A stretch of 64,000 nucleotides of DNA, from contig NZ_SSOD01000016.1 of the NCBI RefSeq assembly GCF_004801305.1, positions 51,480-115,479 of the forward strand. The letters are read 5' to 3'. Position 1 is the stretch's first letter. The number at the start of each line of letters is the position of its first letter. The notes below the pieces were generated by a model that was given only the letters and a program-made list of their open reading frames with translations, had not been told where the DNA came from and did no database searches. Below, in pieces: positions 17,848 through 25,827 of the stretch. Both the position numbers and the translations under genes were made by a program. The stretch comes from Pseudothauera rhizosphaerae (lineage in GTDB: Bacteria; Pseudomonadota; Gammaproteobacteria; Burkholderiales; Rhodocyclaceae).

Positions 17848-19095
17848 TCAGAACAGCAGGCCTTCGCCGCTGCGTGCCGTCACGATTTTGTTGAACTGCT
17901 CCAGCGTCAGGCGGTCGAGGAAGTCCAGCGACTTTTCGGTGTAAGACTCCTTCTTGGTGTCCACCATGGTGTTCATGATCTTGCCGCGCTCGAAGTCCAC
18001 CACCGTGCTCCCCAGGGCCTGCTGGAATTCGGTCATCCCCTTCTTGGGGCTGGCGATGCGGTCCTTGGTCTCGTCGTCCAGCTTGTCGAGCATGGTGTGC
18101 GACTGCAGCATGCGCAGCGTGCCCGCGGGCAGTTCCTTGGCCGGCACCATCAGCAGACCGCCGCCCTGGCCCGGTTCGAGGTTGCGGAAACCGCCTTCCT
18201 TCGCGCCCTGGGCCAGGCGTTCGAAGAGGGTTTCATCCCGCGACATCACGCTCAGTTGATCCAGCGTAAAGCGCGAACAACTGTTGTCGTCGAACTGGAT
18301 CTGACCCACCTCACGGTCGTTGAACTCGTAGATCGTGCATTCCGGGAAGGCTTCCCGCAGCGCGCCGGACAGGTTGGCCGTGGATTGCTGGGCCGCGTCC
18401 ATGACGAAGAAGTGCGGCTTGCCGTCGATGATCTTGGCGTCGATGGCGGTCCAGTGGGCGCCGTTCTGCACGGCGATCTGGAAGCGCTGGCCTTCCTTGA
18501 GGCCGCCGCTTTCCAGGCTGCTCTTGATGCCGTCGAGAATCTTGCCCAGTTCGCAGCCCTTGGGATTGCCGGGATCGAACTCCGCCACGAAGGCGCGGAT
18601 GGGCGCGCCGCCGGATTCCTTGCGGGCCACCATCTTGGCGTACAGCGCCACCGTCATCTGGTCGCGGTTCCAGAAGTCGTTGTCGAAACCTTCCGCGATG
18701 CGGTTCTTCGCTTCCACCAGTTCCTGGTCGGTATTCACCTTGCCCTGCACGCGGCCGACGTTCTCTTCGCCGGAGCCCCGCTCTTCCAGCGTCAGGTTCT
18801 GGTTCTGCGGAGGCGTGTAGTCCCGGATGCGGGTGGGCTGCGTACCGCTCAGGTCCACCTTGACGAAGCGGCCGAAGCGGGCGGAGGTGATGTCGGTGGC
18901 GATGTGCCGCCCGGTCTGGGAGTCCCGCACGAACAGACACTTGGGCGGGTCCATCTTGAAAATCTTGCCGATGAAGGTCTTGGCCAGCCAATTCTTCAGC
19001 CTGGTGCCGACACTGGCATTTTCGACCGATTCGCCCGGCCGGTAGTAGCCGGTCTTGACACGCACATCACCGGCGGAATGGACATTCATGTTCAT
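17848..19095 (-). CDS. YopJ/C55-like cysteine enzyme, candidate type III effector
   Basis: 415 residues from ATG 19095 with AGGAG ten bases upstream. No signal peptide. The core fits the YopJ (C55) acetyltransferase/protease layout: His214 in GAHWTAIDAKIIDG, Asp233 exactly 19 residues on in FVMDAA, and Cys273 in DDNSCSRFTLDQL 40 residues later; YopJ has His-Glu 19 and Glu-Cys 44 residues apart. The segment between (ALREAFPECTIYEF) also matches in character. N-terminal ~80 residues are strongly basic with a NWLAKTFIGKIFK amphipathic stretch, possibly for membrane contact. Paired with the CesT-type chaperone downstream. Whether it acetylates or cleaves its target is unknown; Asp in place of Glu is tolerated in related enzymes. 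Confidence 0.72.
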   Translation of the reverse strand: MNMNVHSAGDVRVKTGYYRPGESVENASVGTRLKNWLAKTFIGKIFKMDPPKCLFVRDSQTGRHIATDITSARFGRFVKVDLSGTQPTRIRDYTPPQNQNLTLEERGSGEENVGRVQGKVNTDQELVEAKNRIAEGFDNDFWNRDQMTVALYAKMVARKESGGAPIRAFVAEFDPGNPKGCELGKILDGIKSSLESGGLKEGQRFQIAVQNGAHWTAIDAKIIDGKPHFFVMDAAQQSTANLSGALREAFPECTIYEFNDREVGQIQFDDNSCSRFTLDQLSVMSRDETLFERLAQGAKEGGFRNLEPGQGGGLLMVPAKELPAGTLRMLQSHTMLDKLDDETKDRIASPKKGMTEFQQALGSTVVDFERGKIMNTMVDTKKESYTEKSLDFLDRLTLEQFNKIVTARSGEGLLF

Positions 19096-19191
19096 GAAGC
19101 AGCGCTCCTGGATTGCCGTCGCAAGTCTAAGTACCTTCCCCGCTTGAGTAACGGCTGCGCGGAATTGGTTCGCGCAAGCTGTCGCACCGGC

Positions 19192-19419
19192 TCAATAGTG
19201 CGGCGGAATCTCGTCGCGCAGCGAAAGCGGCTGGGCCGGAGTCGTGGCGTTGCGCAACTGCTCCTGCAGGTGCGCCAACTGCTTCTGCAGGCGCTCGATC
19301 TCCCGTTGCTGGCGGAACACCGTCATGTTCAGCGTGTCGAGCAGGTCCTCGGCGAAGGAAATCTTGCTTTCCAGCTCCACCAGGCGGGCATCGAGGGCGT
19401 TCGGTTCACTCATCGGCAT
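19192..19419 (-). CDS. slyX: SlyX family protein
   Basis: 75 residues. Nearly all coiled coil (ELESKISFAEDLLDTLN ... RQQREIERLQKQLAHLQEQL) and the family's closing motif LRDEIPPHY, which identifies SlyX. GGAGGAG lies six bases before the ATG at 19419. The start overlaps the end of the RbgA-like GTPase gene by 14 bases, so they are co-translated. Function of SlyX is unknown; it is often next to FKBP-type or ribosome-related genes. Confidence 0.93.
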   Translation of the reverse strand: MPMSEPNALDARLVELESKISFAEDLLDTLNMTVFRQQREIERLQKQLAHLQEQLRNATTPAQPLSLRDEIPPHY

Positions 19420-20317
19420 CGCTCTCCTCCTCCGCCGTCCCCTTCACGACCGCCGGCGCAGCCGCCGCCAGCATGGCCACACGGGTGTCGGGCGTCTCCA
19501 GGCTGATGCGGCCGATGGCTCCGGCGCGGAAATCGGTCAGCAGCAGGCCGGCGGCCTTTTCCAGGTCCAGCCCGCCGCCCTTGAGCAGGCAGCCGCGCCG
19601 GCGCGCCACTTCTTCCACCACGGCGTGGCCGTCCGCGGGCGGCGCCTTGAACCTGTAGCGCGCGGCAAGCTCCTGCGGGTAGCGCGCCAGCAGGATGGTG
19701 CCGAGAAAGGCCGCGACCTCTTCGTCGATCACCGCGTTGCGGCCGATAGCGTGGCAGGCGGCGAGCATGAAGCCGTCGGAATCGTGGTCGATCTTGGGCC
19801 ACATCATGCCCGGCGTGTCGGTCACGGTCATGTGCTCGCCCAGGTCGAAGGTCTGCTGGGACTTGGTCACCGCCGGCTCGTCGCCCACCTTGGCCACGCG
19901 GCGGTTGAGCAGCGCGTTCATCAGCGTGGATTTGCCCACGTTGGGAATGCCCATGATCATCAGCCGCAAGGGCTTGGTGCCGTCGTTGCGGTGCGGCGCC
20001 AGCGCCTGGGCGAGCCGGGGGACACGGGCCACGTCGCCCGGCTTCTTGCACGACAGCGCCACCGCCTTCACGCCCGGCTGGCGGTCGTAGTACGCGAGCC
20101 AGGCGCGGGTCGCCTCCGGGTCCGCCAGATCGGTCTTGTTGAGGATCTTCAGGCAGGGGCGCTGACGGAACTCGCGCAGCTCGCGGATCATCGGGTTGCA
20201 GCTCGCCTCGGGGATGCGGGCGTCGAGCACCTCGATCACCACGTCGGTGCGCGCCATGGTCTCGGCCGCCTTGCGGCGCGCCGAGGTCATGTGGCCGGGG
20301 AACCATTGGATGGACAT
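19406..20317 (-). CDS. Circularly permuted ribosome biogenesis GTPase (YlqF/RbgA family)
   Basis: 303 residues from ATG 20317 (MSIQWFPGHM, the usual family opening). GTPase motifs are in permuted order: G4 NKTD near residue 60, then G1 GIPNVGKST near 123, G2/G3 with VTKSQQTF and DTPGMM near 165. The C-terminal all-helical domain binds RNA. Relatives mature the large ribosomal subunit; in proteobacteria the role is less studied, so rbgA is not given as a symbol. It is followed by slyX with a 14-base overlap. Its C-terminus is a poorly conserved Ala/Glu tail. Confidence 0.93.
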   Translation of the reverse strand: MSIQWFPGHMTSARRKAAETMARTDVVIEVLDARIPEASCNPMIRELREFRQRPCLKILNKTDLADPEATRAWLAYYDRQPGVKAVALSCKKPGDVARVPRLAQALAPHRNDGTKPLRLMIMGIPNVGKSTLMNALLNRRVAKVGDEPAVTKSQQTFDLGEHMTVTDTPGMMWPKIDHDSDGFMLAACHAIGRNAVIDEEVAAFLGTILLARYPQELAARYRFKAPPADGHAVVEEVARRRGCLLKGGGLDLEKAAGLLLTDFRAGAIGRISLETPDTRVAMLAAAAPAVVKGTAEEESDADE

Positions 20318-20374
20318 GCGTGAACCGGGGAATGCGTCTGCAGGGGGCGCCATTATCGCAGCAATGGGCGCAGC

Positions 20375-20397
20375 AAAACGCCCCGTTTCCGGGGCGT
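20375..20397 (-). terminator. Rho-independent terminator
   Basis: Perfect 8-bp stem ACGCCCCG / CGGGGCGT with a 4-base loop at 20378-20397; on the minus strand it is followed by TTTT. It lies directly downstream of the DUF4258-DUF2283 pair and upstream of the GTPase gene, which should end the pair's transcript. Confidence 0.8.
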
Positions 20398-20425
20398 CCC
20401 ATCGGTATCCGGGCTTGTCGCTGGC

Positions 20426-20614
20426 TTATGCGGCTTTCTGGACCAGATCGTCCTGCGCCCGCTTGCTCACGGACAGGATTTCGATGCCGATCAGTGCGCC
20501 GTTCTCGTCGTAGTCCGCAATGACGCCAGGCTCGATCTCGCGGCTGGTGGCGACTTCCTTTTCGGATAGCCCGACGTAGGCGCAATCCGCAATGGGGTCG
20601 AACTCAAGTTTCAT
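20426..20614 (-). CDS. DUF2283 domain protein (possible antitoxin-like partner)
   Basis: 62 residues, one DUF2283 domain: MKLEFDPIADCAYVGLSEKE, then IEPGVIADYDENGALIGIEIL, the standard family pattern. Its ATG lies inside the end of the DUF4258 gene (11-base overlap), so the two are translationally coupled. DUF4258-DUF2283 pairs are frequent and look like toxin-antitoxin loci, but toxicity has not been shown for most. The DUF4258 gene comes first, the reverse of the classical antitoxin-first order. Followed by a strong terminator. Confidence 0.82.
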   Translation of the reverse strand: MKLEFDPIADCAYVGLSEKEVATSREIEPGVIADYDENGALIGIEILSVSKRAQDDLVQKAA

Positions 20615-20852
20615 GGCTGTCTGCCTCTTCGAAGTAGGCCGTGATGATGAAAGGCGGATGCGTGGTTTCCTTATAGATGACGCGCAGCACCTTGAACCGT
20701 TCCGGGATGTAAAGCAGGGCGTGGGCCAGTTCGGGATCGTTGTGGTCGGGCTCGGTCCTCAGCGGATTCTCCAGGGCGACCTGTACCCACTCGATACGCA
20801 CTTTCCGCTGGGCAAGGCGCTTCTTCGCGTGTTCGGTCAGGATGAATTCCAT
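20604..20852 (-). CDS. DUF4258 domain protein (possible toxin-like partner)
   Basis: 82 residues from ATG 20852. Shows the DUF4258 pattern: TEHAKKRLAQRKVRIEWVQVALENP, a short acidic loop, then RFKVLRVIYKETTHPPFIITAYFEE. The fold is related to RelE/BrnT-type small RNases, with the early His/Arg residues as the conserved set. An upstream AGGT is the only ribosome binding signal. It overlaps the DUF2283 gene by 11 bases. Enzymatic activity is inference. Confidence 0.78.
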   Translation of the reverse strand: MEFILTEHAKKRLAQRKVRIEWVQVALENPLRTEPDHNDPELAHALLYIPERFKVLRVIYKETTHPPFIITAYFEEADSHET

Positions 20853-21091
20853 GCGGTGACCTGCGTTCCCATTGGTGACGGATCGAACCTGCCAGGTGCG
20901 CGTTCCATCAAACCCGACTCTATCGGATTGGTGGCGAAGTCGCCACCCGGACGGCCGCCAGCGTCGGCATTCCCCTGTCCGGCAGGCTCGATCCCCTTCA
21001 TTTGCTGCAGGCGCGAATCGGCCTGCACGCCTGCGCCGGGGCGGGCGTTCGGAGTACAATTCTTCCCCTTTGCTGCACTGCGGAGCACGCC

Positions 21092-22171
21092 ATGTCTGTC
21101 GCCCAGACCGAAAACCTCAACATCGTCGCCGTCGACCACATGCCGTCGCCGGAAGAGATCAAGGCCCGCGTGCCGCTCTCCGAGACGGCCGCCGCCACCG
21201 TGCTGGCCGGCCGCCGCGCGCTGGCCGGCATCCTGGACCGCAAGGACGAACGCCTCTTCGTCGTGGTCGGCCCGTGCTCCATCCACGATCCGGTGGCGGG
21301 CCTGGACTATGCCCGCCGCCTGAAGAAACTGGCCGACGAAGTGGCCGACACCATGGTACTGGTGATGCGGGTGTACTTCGAGAAGCCGCGCACCTCCACC
21401 GGCTGGAAGGGCTACATCAACGACCCCTACATGGACGACTCCTTCCGCATCGACGAAGGCATGGAGAAGGCGCGCCGCTTCCTCATGGACGTGTGCGAAA
21501 TCGGCCTGCCCACCGGCACCGAGGCGCTGGACCCCATCGCCCCGCAATACTACGGCGACCTGATCTCGTGGACCGCCATCGGTGCGCGCACCTCCGAATC
21601 CCAGACCCACCGGGAGATGTCCTCCGGGCTATCCACGCCGGTGGGCTTCAAGAACGCCACCGACGGCGACCTGGAAGTGGCCATCAACGCCATCATCTCC
21701 GCCTCGCGTCCCCACAGCTTCCTCGGCATCAGCGGCAAGGGCCAGTCGGCCATCCTGCGCACGCGGGGCAACCGCCTGGGCCACGTGGTGCTGCGCGGCG
21801 GCGGCGGGCGGCCGAACTACGACACGGTGTCGATTTCGCTGGCCGAGCAGGCACTGGCCAAGGCCAAGCTGCCGGTGAACATCGTCGTGGACTGCTCCCA
21901 CGCCAATTCGTGGAAGAAGGCCGAGTTCCAGCCTCTGGTCATGAAGGACGTGATCCACCAGATCCGCGAGGGCAACCGCTCCGTGGTCGGGCTGATGATC
22001 GAGAGCAACATCGAGGCCGGCAACCAGCCCATCCCGGCCGACCTGTCCCAGCTCAAGTACGGCTGCTCGGTCACCGACGCCTGCGTGGGCTGGGGCACCA
22101 CCGAGGAGATGATCCGCAACGCCGCTGCCGTGCTGCGCGAAGTGCTGCCGAAGCGGGGCGAGGCTGCATGA
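21092..22171 (+). CDS. aroG: 3-deoxy-7-phosphoheptulonate synthase, class I (AroG/F/H type)
   Basis: 359 residues; GGAG precedes the ATG at 21092. Makes DAHP from phosphoenolpyruvate and erythrose 4-phosphate, first step of the shikimate pathway. Diagnostic stretches: VVGPCSIHDP (metal-binding Cys), MRVYFEKPRTSTGWKG (PEP-binding Arg/Lys), GARTSESQTHREM, GFKNATDGD, LRGGGGRPNYD, DCSHANSWKK and IEAGNQP. All active-site residues look intact. Feedback type (Phe/Tyr/Trp sensitive) cannot be told by eye, so the letter G is generic. The stop overlaps the serB ATG (ATGA). Confidence 0.93.
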   Translation: MSVAQTENLNIVAVDHMPSPEEIKARVPLSETAAATVLAGRRALAGILDRKDERLFVVVGPCSIHDPVAGLDYARRLKKLADEVADTMVLVMRVYFEKPRTSTGWKGYINDPYMDDSFRIDEGMEKARRFLMDVCEIGLPTGTEALDPIAPQYYGDLISWTAIGARTSESQTHREMSSGLSTPVGFKNATDGDLEVAINAIISASRPHSFLGISGKGQSAILRTRGNRLGHVVLRGGGGRPNYDTVSISLAEQALAKAKLPVNIVVDCSHANSWKKAEFQPLVMKDVIHQIREGNRSVVGLMIESNIEAGNQPIPADLSQLKYGCSVTDACVGWGTTEEMIRNAAAVLREVLPKRGEAA

Positions 22172-22998
22172 ATCTCGTCGTACAGGGAGCGGAGGTCGAT
22201 TCCCTCGTCCTGAAGCAACTCGCCAGCCTCACGGCGGCGCATAGCATCGTGCAGATCACCCCCGGCGCCTTCCGCCTGGTGGATGCGGAAGAACACGACG
22301 ACGTGGCCGCCCTGTGCGAGCGCGCCGCCCTCGACCATGCCTGGGTGCCCGGTGGGCGGCGGCTCGCCGACTACGGACTGTTCGTCACCGACATGGACTC
22401 GACGCTGATCAACATCGAGTGCATCGACGAGATCGCCGACCTGCAGGGCCTCAAGCCCCAGGTGGCCGCGATTACCGAGGCGGCCATGCGCGGCGAGATC
22501 GACTTCCGCGAGTCCCTCATCCGCCGCGTCGCCCTGCTCGCCGGGCTGCCGGTGGAAGCCCTGGCCCAGGTGTACGAAGAGCGCCTGGCCCTGAACCCGG
22601 GCGCTGAACGCCTGCTGCGCGGCCTCAAGCAGGCCGGCATCCATACCGTGCTGGTGTCCGGCGGCTTCACCTATTTCACCGAGCGCCTCAAGCAGCGCCT
22701 GGGCTTCGACGAGGCCTGGGCCAACGAACTGGAAGTGGTGGATGGCCGCCTCACCGGGCGGGTCAGCGGCTCCATTGTCGACGCCGCCGGCAAGGCCGCC
22801 CACCTGGAACGCGCCCGCGCGGCCCTCGGTCTGCACCCCGCCCAGACCATCGCCGCGGGCGACGGCGCCAACGACATCCCCATGATCCAGGCCGCCGGCT
22901 TCGGCGTCGCCTTCCGCGCCAAGCCGGTGCTGCGCGCCGTGGCCGACTGCCGCCTGGACCACAGCGGGCTGGACGGCATCCTCAACGTGCTGGGCTGA
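22168..22998 (+). CDS. serB: Phosphoserine phosphatase
   Basis: 276 residues. HAD-family enzyme that makes serine from phosphoserine in the cytoplasm. An N-terminal ACT-like stretch of about 65 residues precedes motif I DMDSTLIN (two Asp, near 75), cap residues in EIADLQGLKPQVAAITEAAMRGEIDF, motif II VLVSGGFTYF, the conserved Lys in AAGKAAHL and motif III AAGDGANDIPMI. All catalytic residues are present. Coupled to aroG by a 4-base overlap, giving a small amino-acid biosynthesis operon; a REP hairpin follows the stop. Confidence 0.93.
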   Translation: MNLVVQGAEVDSLVLKQLASLTAAHSIVQITPGAFRLVDAEEHDDVAALCERAALDHAWVPGGRRLADYGLFVTDMDSTLINIECIDEIADLQGLKPQVAAITEAAMRGEIDFRESLIRRVALLAGLPVEALAQVYEERLALNPGAERLLRGLKQAGIHTVLVSGGFTYFTERLKQRLGFDEAWANELEVVDGRLTGRVSGSIVDAAGKAAHLERARAALGLHPAQTIAAGDGANDIPMIQAAGFGVAFRAKPVLRAVADCRLDHSGLDGILNVLG

Positions 22999-23017
22999 CC
23001 CCCAGCGGGCATCGCCT

Positions 23018-23092
23018 GTGTGGAGCGGCCTTGGCCGCGATCCAGCCGATGAAGGAACGGGCGCCGCCATCGCGGGCAAGCCCGCTCCCACC
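23018..23092. repeat. REP-type hairpin pair (copy 1)
   Basis: Two palindromic units in opposite orientation: TGGAGCGGCCTTGGCCGCGAT at about 23020-23041 and ATCGCGGGCAAGCCCGCTCCCA at about 23068-23090. The same two words recur at 47135-47212, 47721-47744 and 63806-63876, and the second pair flanks a RAYT transposase. It lies between serB and moaA and could act as a transcript-stabilising hairpin or attenuator. Confidence 0.85.
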
Positions 23093-23215
23093 AAAGCCGG
23101 CCCGCCTTGCCTTGCGCCACTCGCCCGCCGATAATCGGAACCGGCCGACGAACGCCGCGGCCGCCGCGCGATCTATATACAACAATCGGCGTATCGCTCT
23201 CCACACCGTCCGACC

Positions 23216-24295
23216 ATGAAGGTCATCCCCATCCGCCAGGCCGGCACCGGTCCGGCAACCGATGTACCGGCCGCCTCCGACGGCACTGGCATACCGCACA
23301 CCGACCGGCGTGGCCGCAGCGTGCGCGACCTGCGCATCTCGGTCACCGACCGCTGCAACTTCCGCTGCGTTTACTGCATGCCGCGGGCGGTGTTCGACAA
23401 CGACTACCCTTTCCTGCCGCGCAACCAGTTGCTGAGCTTCGAGGAGATCGTCCGCGTCGCGCGCCTCTTCGTCGCCCGCGGGGTGAAGAAGATTCGCATC
23501 ACCGGCGGCGAGCCGCTGCTGCGCAAGCACATCGAACGCCTGGTCGGCATGCTGGCCGAACTGGACGGCGTGGAACTCACCCTGACCACCAACGGCGTGC
23601 TGCTGCCCAAACTCGCCCGCCCGCTCCGGGACGCGGGCCTGCACCGCGTCACGGTGAGCCTGGATTCCCTGGACGACGCCACCTTCCGCCGCATGAACGA
23701 CGCCGACTTCCCGGTGGCACGCGTGCTCGAAGGCATCGCCGCAGCCGAGGCCGCCGGGCTGGCGCCCATCAAGGTCAACATGGTGGTCAAGCGCGGCACC
23801 AACGACGACGGCATCGTGGACATGGCCCGCCACTTCCGCGGCAGCGGCCACATCCTGCGCTTCATCGAGTTCATGGACGTGGGCGCCTCCAACGGCTGGA
23901 AGATGGACGAGGTGCTGCCCTCCCGCGAGGTCGTCGAACGCATCCACCGGATCTTCCCGCTCGACCCCATCGACCCGAACTACGAAGGCGAAGTGGCCGA
24001 ACGCTGGCGCTACCAGGATGGCGCGGGCGAGATCGGCGTGATCTCCTCGGTCACCCACGCCTTCTGTTCCACCTGTACGCGCATCCGCCTGTCCACCGAA
24101 GGCAAGCTCTACACCTGCCTGTTCGCCGACCACGGCCACGACCTGCGCGCGCTCCTGCGCAGCGACGCCGACGACGCCACGCTGGACACCGCCATCGCCC
24201 GCGTCTGGGCCGTGCGCGACGACCGCTACTCGGAAATCCGCACCGCCAACACCCCCCGCCAGCACAGGGTCGAGATGTCCTACATCGGCGGCTGA
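23216..24295 (+). CDS. moaA: GTP 3',8-cyclase, molybdenum cofactor biosynthesis
   Basis: 359 residues. Radical SAM enzyme performing the first step of molybdopterin synthesis with MoaC. The N-terminal SAM cluster motif is C47-x3-C51-x2-C54 (CNFRCVYC), the GEPL motif follows at [11 protein letters not shown], and the C-terminal substrate cluster ligands are C284, C287 and C301. The protein ends in the essential GG dipeptide. Without recognised FAD or other fusions. The upstream 120 bases hold a REP hairpin and an AT-rich stretch (ATCTATATAC) that could be part of a promoter. A short hairpin without T-tract (24304-24321) separates it from the convergent HlyD gene. Confidence 0.96.
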   Translation: MKVIPIRQAGTGPATDVPAASDGTGIPHTDRRGRSVRDLRISVTDRCNFRCVYCMPRAVFDNDYPFLPRNQLLSFEEIVRVARLFVARGVKKIRITGGEPLLRKHIERLVGMLAELDGVELTLTTNGVLLPKLARPLRDAGLHRVTVSLDSLDDATFRRMNDADFPVARVLEGIAAAEAAGLAPIKVNMVVKRGTNDDGIVDMARHFRGSGHILRFIEFMDVGASNGWKMDEVLPSREVVERIHRIFPLDPIDPNYEGEVAERWRYQDGAGEIGVISSVTHAFCSTCTRIRLSTEGKLYTCLFADHGHDLRALLRSDADDATLDTAIARVWAVRDDRYSEIRTANTPRQHRVEMSYIGG

Positions 24296-24320
24296 AGCCG
24301 AGTACCCCGATAAAGCGGGG

Positions 24321-25685
24321 TCACCGCTCCCTGCCGGCTTCATGCCAGGCTTTCTGCACCGGCGACAGCAGATACTCCGCCACCGTCCGATCGCCCAGGA
24401 GAACCTCCGCCGTCGTCTGCATGCCTACCGCCAGGGAGTAGCGGTGACCGCCCGTTTCCAGCGCCACGCTCTGGAGCGCAACCAGCGCCTTGTAGCGCAG
24501 CGGCCGCTGCTCCGTGGTCATGCCGGCATCACGCGCCTCTTCTTCACTCTGCGCGTCCGCGCTGACGTGCTCGACGGTGCCGTGGCCCATGCCGTACTTC
24601 TGGAAGGGATAGGGCGCGAACTTCAGCTTCACGGCCTGCCCCGGCCGCACGAAGCCGATGTCCTCGTTCGATACCCAGATCTCGGCCTTGAGCTGCTCTC
24701 CGCCGGGCACCAGGCTCGCCAGTACCGTTCCCGGCTGCACAACCGTGCCCGCCGTATGCGTGGCGAGGTTCTTGATCACGCCGTCCTGCGGCGCCTTCAG
24801 TTCCAGCAATGCGTGCCGATGCCGCTGCTTTTCCAGTTCCATGGCGAGGCGGTCGAGCTGAATCCGGGTCTCGTTGCGTTCGGCGTGCAACTGGCGGAGG
24901 TAGTCCGCCTCGATCTGGCGCAGCTTCTTCTCCGACTGCTCGATGGACGCCTGCGCGGAAGCGATCAGATGAATCTGCGTGGCCAGTTCCTGTTCCTTCT
25001 CGATCCGTTCGCGCCGCTTGTCGCTGACCATCAGCGGCCCGTAGAAACCCCTGCCGGCCAGTTGTTCGAAAGCCCGTTCCTGCTCGACGTAGTGCGGCAG
25101 CACCGCTTCGAGCCGGATCTTCTGCTGCCTGGCGGCGGCCAGTTCCTGCCGCGCTTTTTCCAGGCGGCTTCTTTCCTCGGCCAGCGCCGCCGCCAGAGCT
25201 TCGCGATTGGCCAGGTACTGCGCCGCGGCTTCGCGCGCCAGAGCCGGCGGGGCCGCGGAATCCGGTTCGAAGGGGTGCCCGGCAAGTTCCGCGTCGATGC
25301 GCCCCAGGGCCAGACGCTTGTGCGCGTGCTCGGTGGCCAGCGCTTCCAGATCCGCCTCGGTCGTGAGCGCATCCATGCGCATCAGCACCTGCCCGGCACT
25401 CACCCGTTCCCCCTCACGGACCAGGATGTCCTTGACGATGCCCGCTTCGGCGGGTTGCACGATCTTGAGATAACTCGCCGGCACGAGCTTGCCTTCCGCG
25501 ACCGCCACGATGTCCAGCCGGCCCAGCACGGCCCAGAACAACAGGAAGCCGAGCAGGGCCGACAGGGTCCAAAGTACTCGCCGCCCCTGCGGATTCGGTG
25601 CGGTGTGCTGCAGGCGGATGAGCGGTGGATGAAACGTCCGATAATCGGCGGAAGACGGTCGCCCGAGGGAATTCAGTGGCGGCAT
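24321..25685 (-). CDS. hlyD: HlyD-family type I secretion periplasmic adaptor
   Basis: 454 residues from ATG 25685, where AGGAGAAG lies about ten bases upstream; earlier in-frame ATGs lack a site. One N-terminal membrane helix (about residues 38-58: VLWTLSALLGFLLFWAVLG), then the biotinyl-lipoyl-like strand (VAVAEGKLVPASYLKIVQPAEAGIV), a long alpha-hairpin of about 180 residues with coiled-coil character and the second lipoyl half (LKAPQDGVIKNLATHTAGTVVQPG). The C-terminal beta-barrel ends in VRTVAEYLLSPVQKAW-like sequence, usual for the family. It should bridge the ABC exporter at 37489-39654 to an outer-membrane TolC (not in this window) to export the RTX protein. It starts 143 bases after the RTX stop. 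Confidence 0.92.
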   Translation of the reverse strand: MPPLNSLGRPSSADYRTFHPPLIRLQHTAPNPQGRRVLWTLSALLGFLLFWAVLGRLDIVAVAEGKLVPASYLKIVQPAEAGIVKDILVREGERVSAGQVLMRMDALTTEADLEALATEHAHKRLALGRIDAELAGHPFEPDSAAPPALAREAAAQYLANREALAAALAEERSRLEKARQELAAARQQKIRLEAVLPHYVEQERAFEQLAGRGFYGPLMVSDKRRERIEKEQELATQIHLIASAQASIEQSEKKLRQIEADYLRQLHAERNETRIQLDRLAMELEKQRHRHALLELKAPQDGVIKNLATHTAGTVVQPGTVLASLVPGGEQLKAEIWVSNEDIGFVRPGQAVKLKFAPYPFQKYGMGHGTVEHVSADAQSEEEARDAGMTTEQRPLRYKALVALQSVALETGGHRYSLAVGMQTTAEVLLGDRTVAEYLLSPVQKAWHEAGRER

Positions 25686-25827
25686 TCCGGTATCTTCTCC
25701 TGGCATGCAGGGCATGTTCTGGTGGATGGGGAGCCAACCTGGCGGCAAGCTGCAGGCACCGGGCAGAACACAGGCTCCACCCGGTGCCCATGCGGTCAGC
25801 GCGTGGGCGATGGAAACGCCATACGCC

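Noticed and set aside
17382..19095. Type III secretion locus
   Set aside because: Only an effector-like gene and chaperone are present; no apparatus gene in the window.
23160..23215. ModE-type operator before moaA
   Set aside because: The AT-rich words (ATCTATATAC) do not form the required dyad.
24304..24321. Terminator between moaA and hlyD
   Set aside because: Stem ACCCCG/CGGGGT is only six base pairs and has no T-tract on either strand; kept as a note under moaA.
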